A stretch of 15,013 nucleotides of DNA from Gemmatimonadota bacterium. GTDB lineage: Bacteria; Gemmatimonadota; Gemmatimonadetes; Gemmatimonadales; GWC2-71-9. Positions 5,301 to 13,722 of the stretch are shown piece after piece. The stretch is taken from NCBI GenBank assembly GCA_003222235.1, contig QHVD01000115.1:2049-17061 (forward strand), written 5' to 3'. The number at the start of each line of letters is the position of its first letter. Position 1 is the first letter of the stretch. The notes beneath the pieces are model-generated. The model worked only from the letters and a program-made list of their open reading frames with translations, did no database searches and was not told where the DNA came from. The position numbers were made by a program, and so were the translations under genes.

Positions 5301-7559
5301 GGCGATCCGCACCTCGTCCGAGTCGCCGGACGCGGTCACGGCGCGAATGATGTGCGTGCCGGGGACGAGCTGCCAGCGCGTCGTGGCCGCCGGTCGGCCA
5401 TCGACCCACCAGCGAATCGCTCCGGCGCCGCCGGCAGCCCGCAAAGCGATGGTCGCGTAGCGGGCTTCGACCCCCGGCGGGATGCGGTACTTGTCGCCAT
5501 CCCGGGGCGAGACGATGCGGAGCGGCTCGCGGTCGGCCGACCCGCTCGCGGAGGCTCCTGCGCCGGCGGCCCACGAGGCGGCCACCGTCTGCTCCGCCCA
5601 CTCTGCGTATTCCGGCGGCAGGTGCACGCCGCCGCGATGCCAGTCCGGCTCGGTGCCGGGCACAAACCACTCGACCATCCCGGGGCACTCGGGCGTCGCG
5701 CGGAGCCCGGAGAGCCTGCAGATCATCACCGGCACGGCACCCACGGTCGCCGGAGAAGGTAACGCGCCTGGAGCATAGCTCTGAGCCGTCAGGACGATCG
5801 CGCGGTGCAACAGCGGACCTGCGCCCGTCACCCCGCTCACGTCATTCATGGGCCGGCCGCTGAAGTTCCCTACCCACACCGCGACGGTGAACCCGCCGGT
5901 CGTCCCCACCGCCCAGTTATCGGTGAAATGCCGGCTCGTCCCGGTCTTCACCGCGACGGGAAACGGGAAGTCGAACGGCGTGCTCAGTCCGAATCCCGGA
6001 ATGCGCGCGACCGGGTCGCTCAGGACGTCGAGCACGATCGCCGCGGCACGTGGCGAGACGACCCGCCGGTCGGTCTCGGAGTCCGCGTGCACCCCCCCCC
6101 CGCTCGGCACGACCCACCAGCGGTAGGGCCGCCAGACTCCTCCGTTCGCGAGCATGCGATAGGCATTCGCGAGCTCCAGCAGGGTCACGTCGCCGTTCCC
6201 GAGGGCGAGGCCGAGGCCGTAGTAGTCGGCCGCACGAGCGAGCGACGCGAATCCGGCGAGCTGGAGAGTCCCGAGCAAGCTCGCGGCCCCGACGCGGTCG
6301 GTCAGCTCGATCGCGGGCACGTTGTACGAGCTCGCAAGCGCTTCCCGGGCGCGCACGGGTCCGTGAAAGGCGCGGTCGTAGTTGCGCGGGCGGTACGGTC
6401 CCGTGGGCGTCTCGTACGTGTGCGGGAGGTCGGCGATGACCGAGGCCGGTGTGTAGCCACGGTCGAATGCGAGCGCATAAAGGAACGGCTTGAGCGCGGA
6501 TCCCGGCTGCCGCGGCGACACGACCATGTCCACCTGACCCGCGCTGTCCGCCCAGAAATCGGGTGAGCCGACCCACGCGAGGATCTCGCCCGTGCGATTG
6601 TCGAGGACGACCAGGGCGGCTTGCTCTACGCCGCGTTCCCGCAGGACCTGCACCGTGTGGCGCAACTCCGCCTCGAGCCGCGTCTGGAGGGCGAGATCAA
6701 GGGAGGTGCGCCGCACGCCGTCGGGCGACTCGCCTAGCTCGTCGCTCCAAGCCAGGAGGCGGCTCGTGAAATGCGGTGCGAGGAACGGCGCGGCGGACCG
6801 CTGGGGGAGGAGCGGCTCGGCGGCCGCCCATGCCAGCTCGGGGTCGGCGGCGTAGCCCGCGTCGCGCATGCGGGTCAGCGCTCGGGCGCGTCGCGCCTGC
6901 GCCCGCTCAGTCGATATGAAGGGGTTGGCAGTGGACGGAGCGCGCGCCAGCCCGGCGAGCAGCGCGGCCTGGGCGAGGCTCAGATGGGTGGCGGATGCGT
7001 CGAAATAGAGACGCGCGCCGGCGGCGACCCCGATCGTGCCCTGGCCGAGGGGGACGCGGTTCAGGTACTGCTCCAGGATCGTCTGCTTGGTGAGGTGACG
7101 CTCCAGCCGGAGCGCCCACAGGACCTGCTGCAACTTGGCGCCCCACGTGCGGCCCCCGGCTCCCCCGGCCGCGGGCCGGAGCAACCGGGCCAGCTGCATC
7201 GTGATCGTCGAGGCGCCGGACACGACATGGCCGGCGCGAAGGTTGTCACGCGCTGCGCGAAGTGCGGCGCGCGGGTCCACGGCGCCGTGCTCGTAGAACC
7301 GGCGGTCCTCGAGCGCGAGGAACGCCTGCAGGATCTTCGGATCCATTTCCGACAGGGGGAGCGAGCGCACCAGGCTCCCGTCCGGCGCCCGCGTCGTGCG
7401 GAGCACCAGCCCGTGGCGGTCGGCGAGCGTGAAGCTAGGTTCCGGCGCCGGGGCGAGGAGACCGGCCGGCAGCGGCCAGGCGACCCAGGCACCGAGGGCG
7501 AGCGCCAGGCCCGCCAGGCCCGCGCTCAGCGCGAGCAGCCTGCGGCCCCCGTTCCTCAT
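5283..7559 (-). CDS. pbpC: Penicillin-binding protein 1C, bifunctional transglycosylase/transpeptidase
   Basis: A 758-residue peptidoglycan synthase of the inner membrane, periplasmic side. The N-terminal anchor is at about 8-30. The glycosyltransferase 51 domain (about 45-225) has LALEDRRFYEHG with catalytic Glu84, GASTITMQLAR (115-125) and a KQTILEQYLNRVPLGQG stretch (158-174). The transpeptidase domain (about 300-600) has SALK (Ser354 nucleophile, Lys357), SYN (411-413) and KTGTS (538-542), so both active sites look intact. A C-terminal domain (about 676-758) fits the PBP1C-specific BiPBP_C domain. The start overlaps the alpha-2-macroglobulin stop by ATGA, the usual pairing in which PBP1C is thought to repair peptidoglycan after cell-envelope attack. 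A run of ten G on the coding strand (6092-6101) encodes Gly487-489. The last residues and the stop come from a dispersed repeat. Family length and order are normal. Confidence 0.97.
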   Translation of the reverse strand: MRNGGRRLLALSAGLAGLALALGAWVAWPLPAGLLAPAPEPSFTLADRHGLVLRTTRAPDGSLVRSLPLSEMDPKILQAFLALEDRRFYEHGAVDPRAALRAARDNLRAGHVVSGASTITMQLARLLRPAAGGAGGRTWGAKLQQVLWALRLERHLTKQTILEQYLNRVPLGQGTIGVAAGARLYFDASATHLSLAQAALLAGLARAPSTANPFISTERAQARRARALTRMRDAGYAADPELAWAAAEPLLPQRSAAPFLAPHFTSRLLAWSDELGESPDGVRRTSLDLALQTRLEAELRHTVQVLRERGVEQAALVVLDNRTGEILAWVGSPDFWADSAGQVDMVVSPRQPGSALKPFLYALAFDRGYTPASVIADLPHTYETPTGPYRPRNYDRAFHGPVRAREALASSYNVPAIELTDRVGAASLLGTLQLAGFASLARAADYYGLGLALGNGDVTLLELANAYRMLANGGVWRPYRWWVVPSGGGVHADSETDRRVVSPRAAAIVLDVLSDPVARIPGFGLSTPFDFPFPVAVKTGTSRHFTDNWAVGTTGGFTVAVWVGNFSGRPMNDVSGVTGAGPLLHRAIVLTAQSYAPGALPSPATVGAVPVMICRLSGLRATPECPGMVEWFVPGTEPDWHRGGVHLPPEYAEWAEQTVAASWAAGAGASASGSADREPLRIVSPRDGDKYRIPPGVEARYATIALRAAGGAGAIRWWVDGRPAATTRWQLVPGTHIIRAVTASGDSDEVRIAVVLTP
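6092..6101. repeat. Ten-base homopolymer (C10/G10) inside pbpC
   Basis: Ten consecutive C on the plus strand (G on the coding strand) fall in the codons for Gly487-Gly489 and Val490, in the transpeptidase domain between the SYN and KTG motifs. The reading frame is intact at this length. Gain or loss of one base would shift the frame before KTG and destroy transpeptidase activity. Such tracts are prone to slippage in cells and to sequencing error. Confidence 0.85.
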
Positions 7560-10500
7560 CGAGACTTCACCGTCACGCTGAACACGCCGCCATCGCTGCG
7601 GCCGTGGACGGCCGGATTGTACATCTCTTCGGCGTGCGCGGGCGGCCGCACGAACACCCCGGGCGTCGTAGCTCGGGCGACGTAAGTGGCGCCGTAGGTG
7701 CCAGGCCAGAGCACCGTCGCGGCATACACAACGCGGTCGTCCCGCATCTCCTTATGGTCGAACGGCGACCACCAACCGTCGTCCCAGCTTCCGTAGTACC
7801 AGCCCCACGGGTAGCTCGACTCGCCTTCGGCTTCTTCGTGCTCGGCCTGTTCCTCCCGCGTCGCGCCCGGTCCGACGAGCACGCCCGTGGTCCGGAGGCT
7901 CAAGTCCACCGCTTCGAGCCCGGCCGGGAGCGGATCGTCAAGCACCACGAACTGCCGCTCGGCAGGGATCGTGATCCGCAGCCGCACGCGCACGAGCTCT
8001 CCTTCGGCCACGCTCACGATCGGTTTGCCCGTCGCGAAGTCCTCGTACCACCGCTCCACCTGGATCCCCTGCTGGTCGGGCGTGACGGGGCGGTTTCGCG
8101 GGACCTCCTGCACCGTGACATAGTAGTAGACCGGCGCGTCGCCACCCGCTCCAGTCTCCAGCGCGAGCCGGAGCGTCTTCGAACCGCCCGGGCCGGCCGT
8201 GAGCATCTCAGTGAGAGGGGTGCTGGAGTCGATCACCGCGGCGCTCGCTGCACGGGCTGGCGTCTCGAGAACCACGCGGCCGCCGACGCGGACACGAATC
8301 CCGCGCGCCGCCGCGCGTTGCTGGCGCCGGGCAAACGCGGCGAGCGCGCCGACGGCTGCGCCGTAGTCCTGCGTATTCCAGGGCGAAAGCCGGCCGGCAC
8401 GGCCCTGCTCGATGAGCGTCTCCACGAGCGGGCCAAGCAGCACGTGGCTCGAGTCGGCTGCGAGCGTGGCCGTAAGCAGGCGCGAGACCGGCCGCTCCCA
8501 CGAATAGAAATAGAACGGGCGCCGGGTCGAGTCCGGGACCACGGCGCGGCGCCCCTCGACCTTCACCGACGCCCAGATGGGGTCCAGGAGCTGTCGCGCC
8601 GCCCGCACCGCGCCGCGGCGTGCCACGGCTTCGGCGAGCCGCACGCGGTCCTCCCACGCGAGCTGGGGCGCGAGCTGCAACAGGTCATTCTCTCCCGCGA
8701 GATCGGGGCGGCCAAGGCGGCTCAGGAAGTCCACCGCCGCAACCCGGTCGGCGAGCCGCACGCGGAGCTCGGAATACCAGCTTGCGACCGGTGCCTGGAT
8801 GGGGAGCTCGTTGCGAAGGCTCTTCGACAAGTAGTCGCCGAGACGCGATAGCACGGTGTCGCTCACCGCGATCCCGGCCGTTCGCGCCGCGATCAGCGCC
8901 TCGCCGGCGTAAGCACTCAGCCAGGGGGTCGTCCAGTCGGTCGCGTCCCACAGCCCGATGCCGCCGTCCGGTCGCTGACGCCGAGACAGCACGCCCACCG
9001 CATCTGCGATTTGATCCTTCGCGTCGGGGGGCAGCGTGACGCCCGCTCCCAGCACGAGGCGTGCCTGGTAGAGCGCGATGAGCGGCAGCGCCTCGCTCGC
9101 CACCTGCTCGCTGCAGTCGTACGGATAGACCTGCAGGTACTGGTAGGCGCCCTGGACCACGGCCAGCACCGACGTGCCGAGGCTCAGCTCCACGCGCGAG
9201 CGTGCTGGGTCAATGTCGCCCGGTAGCGCAAACTCGATCGTCGCGGTGTCGCGCAGCACGCCCGCCGCCGTGGAGGCCCGCAGGTGGTACGCGGGCCGCA
9301 CCGGAAGCTTGTTCTCGACCGCGTCGGCGTCGCTGCCGCTCGCCACGCGGAACCGGAACGTCGCCGTGTCGTCGGTCGTGTCGCGGAAGGCGAAGCGGAC
9401 TTCACTCCCCCTGCCTGCCGCGAGGGTGACCGTCCGCGCGGCCTCCTCGTTGAGCACGACGCCGCTGGCGGCGGCCTGGACTTTCACCGTGGGCGTACCG
9501 CCGGCGCGCTGGTTCACCACGATCCCGGCGGTGAACTCGTCGTTGCGCCGCAGGAACCGAGGCAGCGCCGGCCGGGCGAGGAGCGGGCGTGTCACGAGGA
9601 GCGCCGACTGCCCGTTCCCGTAGCGATCGCCCACGGTGACCGCCACGGCCATCACTCGAAACGTCGTGAGGTTGTCCGGGAGCTTCGCCGCCGCCACCGC
9701 GCGCCCCTCCGCATCGGTTACGACAGAAGCGAGAAAGAATGCGGTCGACTTGAACCGCGAGCGGAGCACCTCTGCCGCGCCGAGTCCGCCGCCTCCGCCG
9801 GGCGTCTCGTCGCCCTTGATCGTCACCGCCTCCGCCAAGACCTGCGGCGCCACCGTCGCGACGTCACTCGCGAGGTGCATGCCCAGCCCGCGCGGCTTGT
9901 AGATCAGGTCGATCGGGTCCGGGATCTTATACCCGGTGAGCGCCAACACCCCTTCGTCCACCGCCCAGAGCGTCACCTCGCTCCGCTGGCCCGCGCCGTG
10001 CCCGTCGCGGACGCGCAGCCGGACCCGCGCCGTGTCGCCCGGCCTGTATTCGGACTTGAGCGACTGAACATCGACCTGCAAGCGCTTCACCTCGGGCGTC
10101 ACCCGCAGCTCGGCGTAGCCGACGCGAATCGTGGGTCGACCGGGGTCCGCGAGCGTGCCGGGCGCGGCGCTCCGGCCCCGTGCCACGATAATCGACACGA
10201 ACGCGTTCGGCGCGTACGCCTCGCGGACGGGGAACTTCAGCGTCGTCGCCCCGCTGGCGATGCGCAGCCGGCGCTCCTCGATCAGGCCTTCGCGCTCCAC
10301 CGTCACCCACGCCTCGGCGTTGGTAAACGGCGAAGCGAAGAGCACCGTCGCAGTGTCGCCGACGCTATAGCGCCGCTTGTCCGGGATCACCTCCATCTTG
10401 AAGCGGCTCTCGTCGTTCCACGGGACCCAATCCTTGCCCGTCACCCAGCGATAGAGGCTCGTTGCGGCGGGGCGCCCGGCGGGATCGCTGGCGGAGAAGC

Positions 10501-13333
10501 TCACGACGTAGCTCCCACCCGCCGCCGGCGTGAACCGGCAGGGCACCGAGTCCGCGGCGCTGGTGAGATCGCAGCGCGCCACGGTGTCCGAGACCCACTC
10601 GCCCACTTCCTCGGACAGGCCTGCACGCTCGCGCACGACCTGATGCCACTCGCGGCGCACGACTGTGCCGCGGATCGCCACGCCTGCCACGCGGCGGCCG
10701 TCCGGGCGCACGGCGATGACCGCGACTTCCTGCGGGGTCCCGGCCGTCCAGAAGTAGCTCTTTCCGAGCGGCTTCGCGGCCAGGTAGAATGCCCCCGGGT
10801 GAACGGTGACGGAGGCTGCCCCGGATACGCTCTGCCGATTGACGTCGGTGACTGTCGCCTGCAGAGTCGCGCGGGCTGGGAGGCCCTTCACGGGCGGCGC
10901 GACGGCGACGCGCAACGTGACATGGCCGGTGGCGTCGAGCGTGTCCGTGCCGCTGGCGATAACCGTCACGTTCGCCTGAGGCGTGCTCTCTTCCCAATCC
11001 TCTTCCCACCACCAGCCAGTTTCCCCGAAATAGTAGCCCTCGGTGCCGGGGATGCGGAGCGCCCAGGGGCTGATCGGCTGCTGCCGCGCCACCCAGCTCA
11101 CGGCCGCGCGGGCCATCGGCGCCCCAAACAGATAGCGAGCCTCAACCGTGGCCCGGAGCGAGTCGCCGGCGAAGCGCGGCGCGGTGTCGGATGTGACATC
11201 CACCAGGAACTCGGGAGGCCGGTACTCGGCGACGCGATAGCTCGTTCGGTCGAGGTCGATCCAGCGCCCCTGGCGCCGGATGCGGATCGCGATTTCGTAT
11301 TGCCCGAGCGCCAAGCTGGCCGGCAGCGGAAATGCCTGGTCCGCCGTCCCGAAGGGCGAGACGGCGACCGTTGAGTCGCGCAGGGTGCCGTTCTCCCGGT
11401 CGGCGAACACCCAGCGAAGCGAGTCGCCCGCCGCGGGAAGCGTCAGCGCGCCGAGCGGGCCGTCGCGTACCAGCGCTTTGGCGTACACCGTTTCGCCCGG
11501 GCGGTAAATGCCGCGCTCGGTGAATACCGCCCCGGCGGCGGGGAAGCGCTGGTCGCCCCAAGCGCTCGAGACGTGGAAGCGCCACGTGGAGAGATCCGCG
11601 TCGTACGCGCTCACGGGAACGACGGCACGGTCGGTCCCGAGCGCCGCGCCGACGTAGCCGTCGAACCCGCCGTAGTAGCGGCGCTCGTCGCCGGCGGCGG
11701 CCGTGTCGGGCTTGAGCCCCGTCAGGCGTGCCAGTCCCTCGGCGTCCGTGGTCGCCGTCGCGCGGGGCCGGCCGTGGCTATCGTACAGGGTGACGCGCGC
11801 CCCGGCTCGCGGTTGGCCGTCGCTCACGCCCGTGACCCACACCACGCCCTCTTCCACACCGATCCGCGCGTGCACCCCGAGATCTGTGACCTGCACGATC
11901 GCGGTTGGCCGGCGCGCGGCCCATGGCTCTCGGTGCGCGGTGTCGGCCCGCGGGCTCGTAATACGGATCGCGGTCAGCGTCGGGTTGCCGGCCCGGGCCG
12001 TGTTATAGGCCGGCACGCGGACCCCGGTCACCATCGGCCGGTCGGCGTCGCCCTTCACCGGTACCGTGCGCGTCGCGGCGCCGGGGGCGAGCTTCGCCCA
12101 CAATTCTTCGAAGTTCCACCCGTATGAGCGAAGCACCGCGCCCTCGAGGCTGTCCGGCACCGGCGCGAAGCTGACGACCAGCGTATCCACGTTGACATGC
12201 CGCACGGCGAGCGTGCGATACCCCGTGCGCTCGACGAGCATCCGACCGTAAGCGTACTCAACGGCGGGGGCGTAGCCGGTCGTCGTGAAAGTGGCCACGC
12301 CGTTGCCGGTGAAGCGCTGCCCGAAGATATCGGTAATGGTCGTGTCCACCGCGACCGTGTATTCCGTGCGCGGTTTGAGGGCTGCCTCGAGGACCCACGT
12401 CGCAGACTCCTCCGAGGTATCCCTGACTGCAAACGACAGCGCGGGCTTGGTGCTGACGCGCCGCAGCACGCTCGCGCCGCGCACGGGCGTACTGAACTCC
12501 AGCGCGATCGGTCCGGTGGGGCAATGGGGGGGGACGCCCGGCCGCGAGGGACACCCGGCGTTCAGCAGCCGCAACGGGCCGTACGTCTGAAAGTCCCAGC
12601 GCACGTAGGCGCTCGTGCCCTCTCGGTCCAGAATCGACTGAGCCACGAGCTCGCCCGTGCAGGCCCCGGGGAGGGGCGCGTCCGGAGTGAGCGACACGAC
12701 GCGCCGCAGGCTGTCGGCCGACCGGTCCCGCTGGTAGCCGCCCGCTTCCTTGTAATCCCAGGAGTCCTTCGAGGTGATCGGCCGCTGGTCCAGGGGCTTC
12801 AAGCGGATCGAACCGCGCCCGGCGCACGATCCGTTGAATTCGAGGTGGGTGGTCGCGGCGAGTCGCTCGAGGTCGGTGGGCGTGCTATACACCAACTCGA
12901 AGCGGGTTGTGGGCGTCACGAATTTCGGGTGCCGGGTGCCGCTCACGGGCGAGCCGGTGAGCAGGCGCGGCCCGCGAACGCGGAACGTAAAGCGATACGG
13001 AGCTTCGAGCCGGCTCCCGTCCATCGCGGCGAATGTGCTGGCGACGGTAACGGTGTACTCGACGCTCGAGGCGAGCGGCGCGGCGGGCGTGAATCGGACC
13101 GTCACCGGATCACGCCACTCGAGCCGGCCCTTCACGGCGGGGGCGATCGTGAAGATCGCCTTCGGGTCCACGGTTCGGTCGAGCGAGCCTGCGACCGGCC
13201 GGTCGAAGGTGACGGTGACCACGCTCGTCGGCGTCGCCTCGTCGGCGGGCGCCGTGCGGAGGATTTTCAGGGGCTCCGGACCGGACGTCGTGGACGCGGA
13301 GAGGAACAGCACGGCGGCGTGCAGAGGACGCAT
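7556..13333 (-). CDS. Bacterial alpha-2-macroglobulin with intact thioester (YfhM-like)
   Basis: A 1925-residue exported protein; bacterial alpha-2-macroglobulins trap and covalently bind proteases that enter the periplasm. The N-terminus (MRPLHAAVLFLSAS) is a short signal peptide with no cysteine in the first 150 residues, so it seems soluble rather than a lipoprotein like E. coli YfhM. The order fits the family: N-terminal MG domains; an MG2-type segment with FTERGIYRPGETVYAKALV (about 598-616); a presumed bait/linker region with GGGGG near 1170; an alpha-2-macroglobulin family segment with LPDNLTTFRVMAVAV near 1217-1231; the thioester domain with CSEQ (Cys1407, Gln1410) in YPYDCSEQ; and a C-terminal MG10-like domain ending near PAHAEEMYNPAVHGRS. 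At 1925 residues it is longer than E. coli YfhM. Trp/Tyr-rich insertions occur at about 772-782 and 1838-1857. It is first in an operon and overlaps pbpC by four bases. The ATG at 13333 has no strong ribosome binding site. Confidence 0.96.
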   Translation of the reverse strand: MRPLHAAVLFLSASTTSGPEPLKILRTAPADEATPTSVVTVTFDRPVAGSLDRTVDPKAIFTIAPAVKGRLEWRDPVTVRFTPAAPLASSVEYTVTVASTFAAMDGSRLEAPYRFTFRVRGPRLLTGSPVSGTRHPKFVTPTTRFELVYSTPTDLERLAATTHLEFNGSCAGRGSIRLKPLDQRPITSKDSWDYKEAGGYQRDRSADSLRRVVSLTPDAPLPGACTGELVAQSILDREGTSAYVRWDFQTYGPLRLLNAGCPSRPGVPPHCPTGPIALEFSTPVRGASVLRRVSTKPALSFAVRDTSEESATWVLEAALKPRTEYTVAVDTTITDIFGQRFTGNGVATFTTTGYAPAVEYAYGRMLVERTGYRTLAVRHVNVDTLVVSFAPVPDSLEGAVLRSYGWNFEELWAKLAPGAATRTVPVKGDADRPMVTGVRVPAYNTARAGNPTLTAIRITSPRADTAHREPWAARRPTAIVQVTDLGVHARIGVEEGVVWVTGVSDGQPRAGARVTLYDSHGRPRATATTDAEGLARLTGLKPDTAAAGDERRYYGGFDGYVGAALGTDRAVVPVSAYDADLSTWRFHVSSAWGDQRFPAAGAVFTERGIYRPGETVYAKALVRDGPLGALTLPAAGDSLRWVFADRENGTLRDSTVAVSPFGTADQAFPLPASLALGQYEIAIRIRRQGRWIDLDRTSYRVAEYRPPEFLVDVTSDTAPRFAGDSLRATVEARYLFGAPMARAAVSWVARQQPISPWALRIPGTEGYYFGETGWWWEEDWEESTPQANVTVIASGTDTLDATGHVTLRVAVAPPVKGLPARATLQATVTDVNRQSVSGAASVTVHPGAFYLAAKPLGKSYFWTAGTPQEVAVIAVRPDGRRVAGVAIRGTVVRREWHQVVRERAGLSEEVGEWVSDTVARCDLTSAADSVPCRFTPAAGGSYVVSFSASDPAGRPAATSLYRWVTGKDWVPWNDESRFKMEVIPDKRRYSVGDTATVLFASPFTNAEAWVTVEREGLIEERRLRIASGATTLKFPVREAYAPNAFVSIIVARGRSAAPGTLADPGRPTIRVGYAELRVTPEVKRLQVDVQSLKSEYRPGDTARVRLRVRDGHGAGQRSEVTLWAVDEGVLALTGYKIPDPIDLIYKPRGLGMHLASDVATVAPQVLAEAVTIKGDETPGGGGGLGAAEVLRSRFKSTAFFLASVVTDAEGRAVAAAKLPDNLTTFRVMAVAVTVGDRYGNGQSALLVTRPLLARPALPRFLRRNDEFTAGIVVNQRAGGTPTVKVQAAASGVVLNEEAARTVTLAAGRGSEVRFAFRDTTDDTATFRFRVASGSDADAVENKLPVRPAYHLRASTAAGVLRDTATIEFALPGDIDPARSRVELSLGTSVLAVVQGAYQYLQVYPYDCSEQVASEALPLIALYQARLVLGAGVTLPPDAKDQIADAVGVLSRRQRPDGGIGLWDATDWTTPWLSAYAGEALIAARTAGIAVSDTVLSRLGDYLSKSLRNELPIQAPVASWYSELRVRLADRVAAVDFLSRLGRPDLAGENDLLQLAPQLAWEDRVRLAEAVARRGAVRAARQLLDPIWASVKVEGRRAVVPDSTRRPFYFYSWERPVSRLLTATLAADSSHVLLGPLVETLIEQGRAGRLSPWNTQDYGAAVGALAAFARRQQRAAARGIRVRVGGRVVLETPARAASAAVIDSSTPLTEMLTAGPGGSKTLRLALETGAGGDAPVYYYVTVQEVPRNRPVTPDQQGIQVERWYEDFATGKPIVSVAEGELVRVRLRITIPAERQFVVLDDPLPAGLEAVDLSLRTTGVLVGPGATREEQAEHEEAEGESSYPWGWYYGSWDDGWWSPFDHKEMRDDRVVYAATVLWPGTYGATYVARATTPGVFVRPPAHAEEMYNPAVHGRSDGGVFSVTVKSR

Positions 13334-13358
13334 GACATCGCTCGGAAGGTGGGCAAAT

Positions 13359-13366
13359 CAAAATTA
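13359..13366 (-). promoter_or_regulatory. Candidate -7 promoter element for the alpha-2-macroglobulin-pbpC operon
   Basis: On the minus strand TAATTTTG fits the TAnnTTTG -7 consensus, in the only clearly AT-rich patch of the region. Transcription would begin near 13352, leaving an untranslated leader of about 20 nt before the ATG at 13333. No TTG lies at the expected -33 position, so only half of the promoter is visible. Confidence 0.35.
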
Positions 13367-13415
13367 AGGGATGGACGCGTCGGGTGACTGGGGCTGGGGC
13401 TACCTCGACCTCCCG

Positions 13416-13446
13416 TTGAGCCTACCCTGCAACCTTGTTAGCTTTG
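13416..13446 (+). promoter_or_regulatory. Candidate Bacteroidetes-type promoter (TTG-N20-TAGCTTTG)
   Basis: TTG at 13416-13418 and TAGCTTTG at 13439-13446 are separated by 20 bases, the layout of Bacteroidetes housekeeping promoters (-33 TTG, -7 TAnnTTTG). Transcription would start near 13453 and create a leader of about 270 nt in front of the small-protein gene, including the terminator-like hairpin at 13649-13682. This is the best of the three matches in the window. Confidence 0.42.
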
Positions 13447-13648
13447 GCGCGACTGTGGAATGCTGGTTCCCATGCTCCTGGGTTTGAGATAAACGATATG
13501 CGTGCCGTTTCGAGCGATCGAAGACTGATCCCAGGCACCGCGCCAGCCGCCCTCGGGCGACCGCGCGCGGGGTTGCCAAACACTTTCTCGCCCACGCACC
13601 TGGCGCGAACGGGAATTGACCTGAGCGGAACCTGAGTCCGCTGCTCGG

Positions 13649-13682
13649 TCGCCCCGTCCGCGCGTGCTGCCGGACGGGGCGA
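13649..13682 (+). terminator. Strong stem-loop, terminator- or attenuator-like
   Basis: TCGCCCCGTCCG (13649-13660) and CGGACGGGGCGA (13671-13682) pair perfectly over 12 bp with a 10-nt loop, followed on the plus strand by TTGCATTT. The T-tract is interrupted, so termination would be partial. No annotated plus-strand gene lies upstream, so it would act in the leader of the downstream gene (attenuation) or end a short transcript from the promoter at 13416. On the minus strand no T-run follows. Confidence 0.55.
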
Positions 13683-13694
13683 TTGCATTTGAGG

Positions 13695-13714
13695 GGCCGC
13701 CTTGAATGGCGGCC
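13695..13714 (+). promoter_or_regulatory. Leader hairpin beside the small-protein start
   Basis: GGCCGCC (13695-13701) pairs with GGCGGCC (13708-13714) around a TTGAAT loop. The left arm overlaps the end of the Shine-Dalgarno-like GAGGGG (13691-13696), and an alternative TTG start (13702) sits in the loop. The fold could limit ribosome access. It ends eight bases before the ATG at 13723. Confidence 0.45.
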
Positions 13715-13722
13715 AGCGGACT

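Larger units (their letters stand above)
13334..13722. other. 389-nt divergent intergenic region with leader structures
   Basis: The region separates the minus-strand alpha-2-macroglobulin operon from the plus-strand small-protein gene. It holds one AT-rich patch (13355-13367) with a minus-strand TAnnTTTG element, a plus-strand promoter candidate (13416-13446), a terminator-like hairpin (13649-13682) and a hairpin next to the downstream start (13695-13714). A 66-codon frame at 13435-13635 ends 13 nt before the first hairpin, but its composition is not protein-like and I leave it out as a gene. Confidence 0.6.

Noticed and set aside
9284..11374. A 696-codon open frame on the plus strand
   Set aside because: It is antisense to the alpha-2-macroglobulin gene, which has clear family motifs; the product is His/Arg/Gly-rich low-complexity sequence typical of a GC-rich shadow frame.
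12526..12533. Run of eight G in the alpha-2-macroglobulin gene considered as a second slippage site
   Set aside because: Eight bases is not remarkable at this GC content, and the reading frame is intact; the ten-base tract in pbpC is the stronger case.
13435..13635. A 66-codon plus-strand frame ending 13 nt before a terminator-like hairpin
   Set aside because: The placement is tempting, but the start would be a TTG without a ribosome binding site, and the composition shows no protein-like pattern; kept only as part of the leader description.
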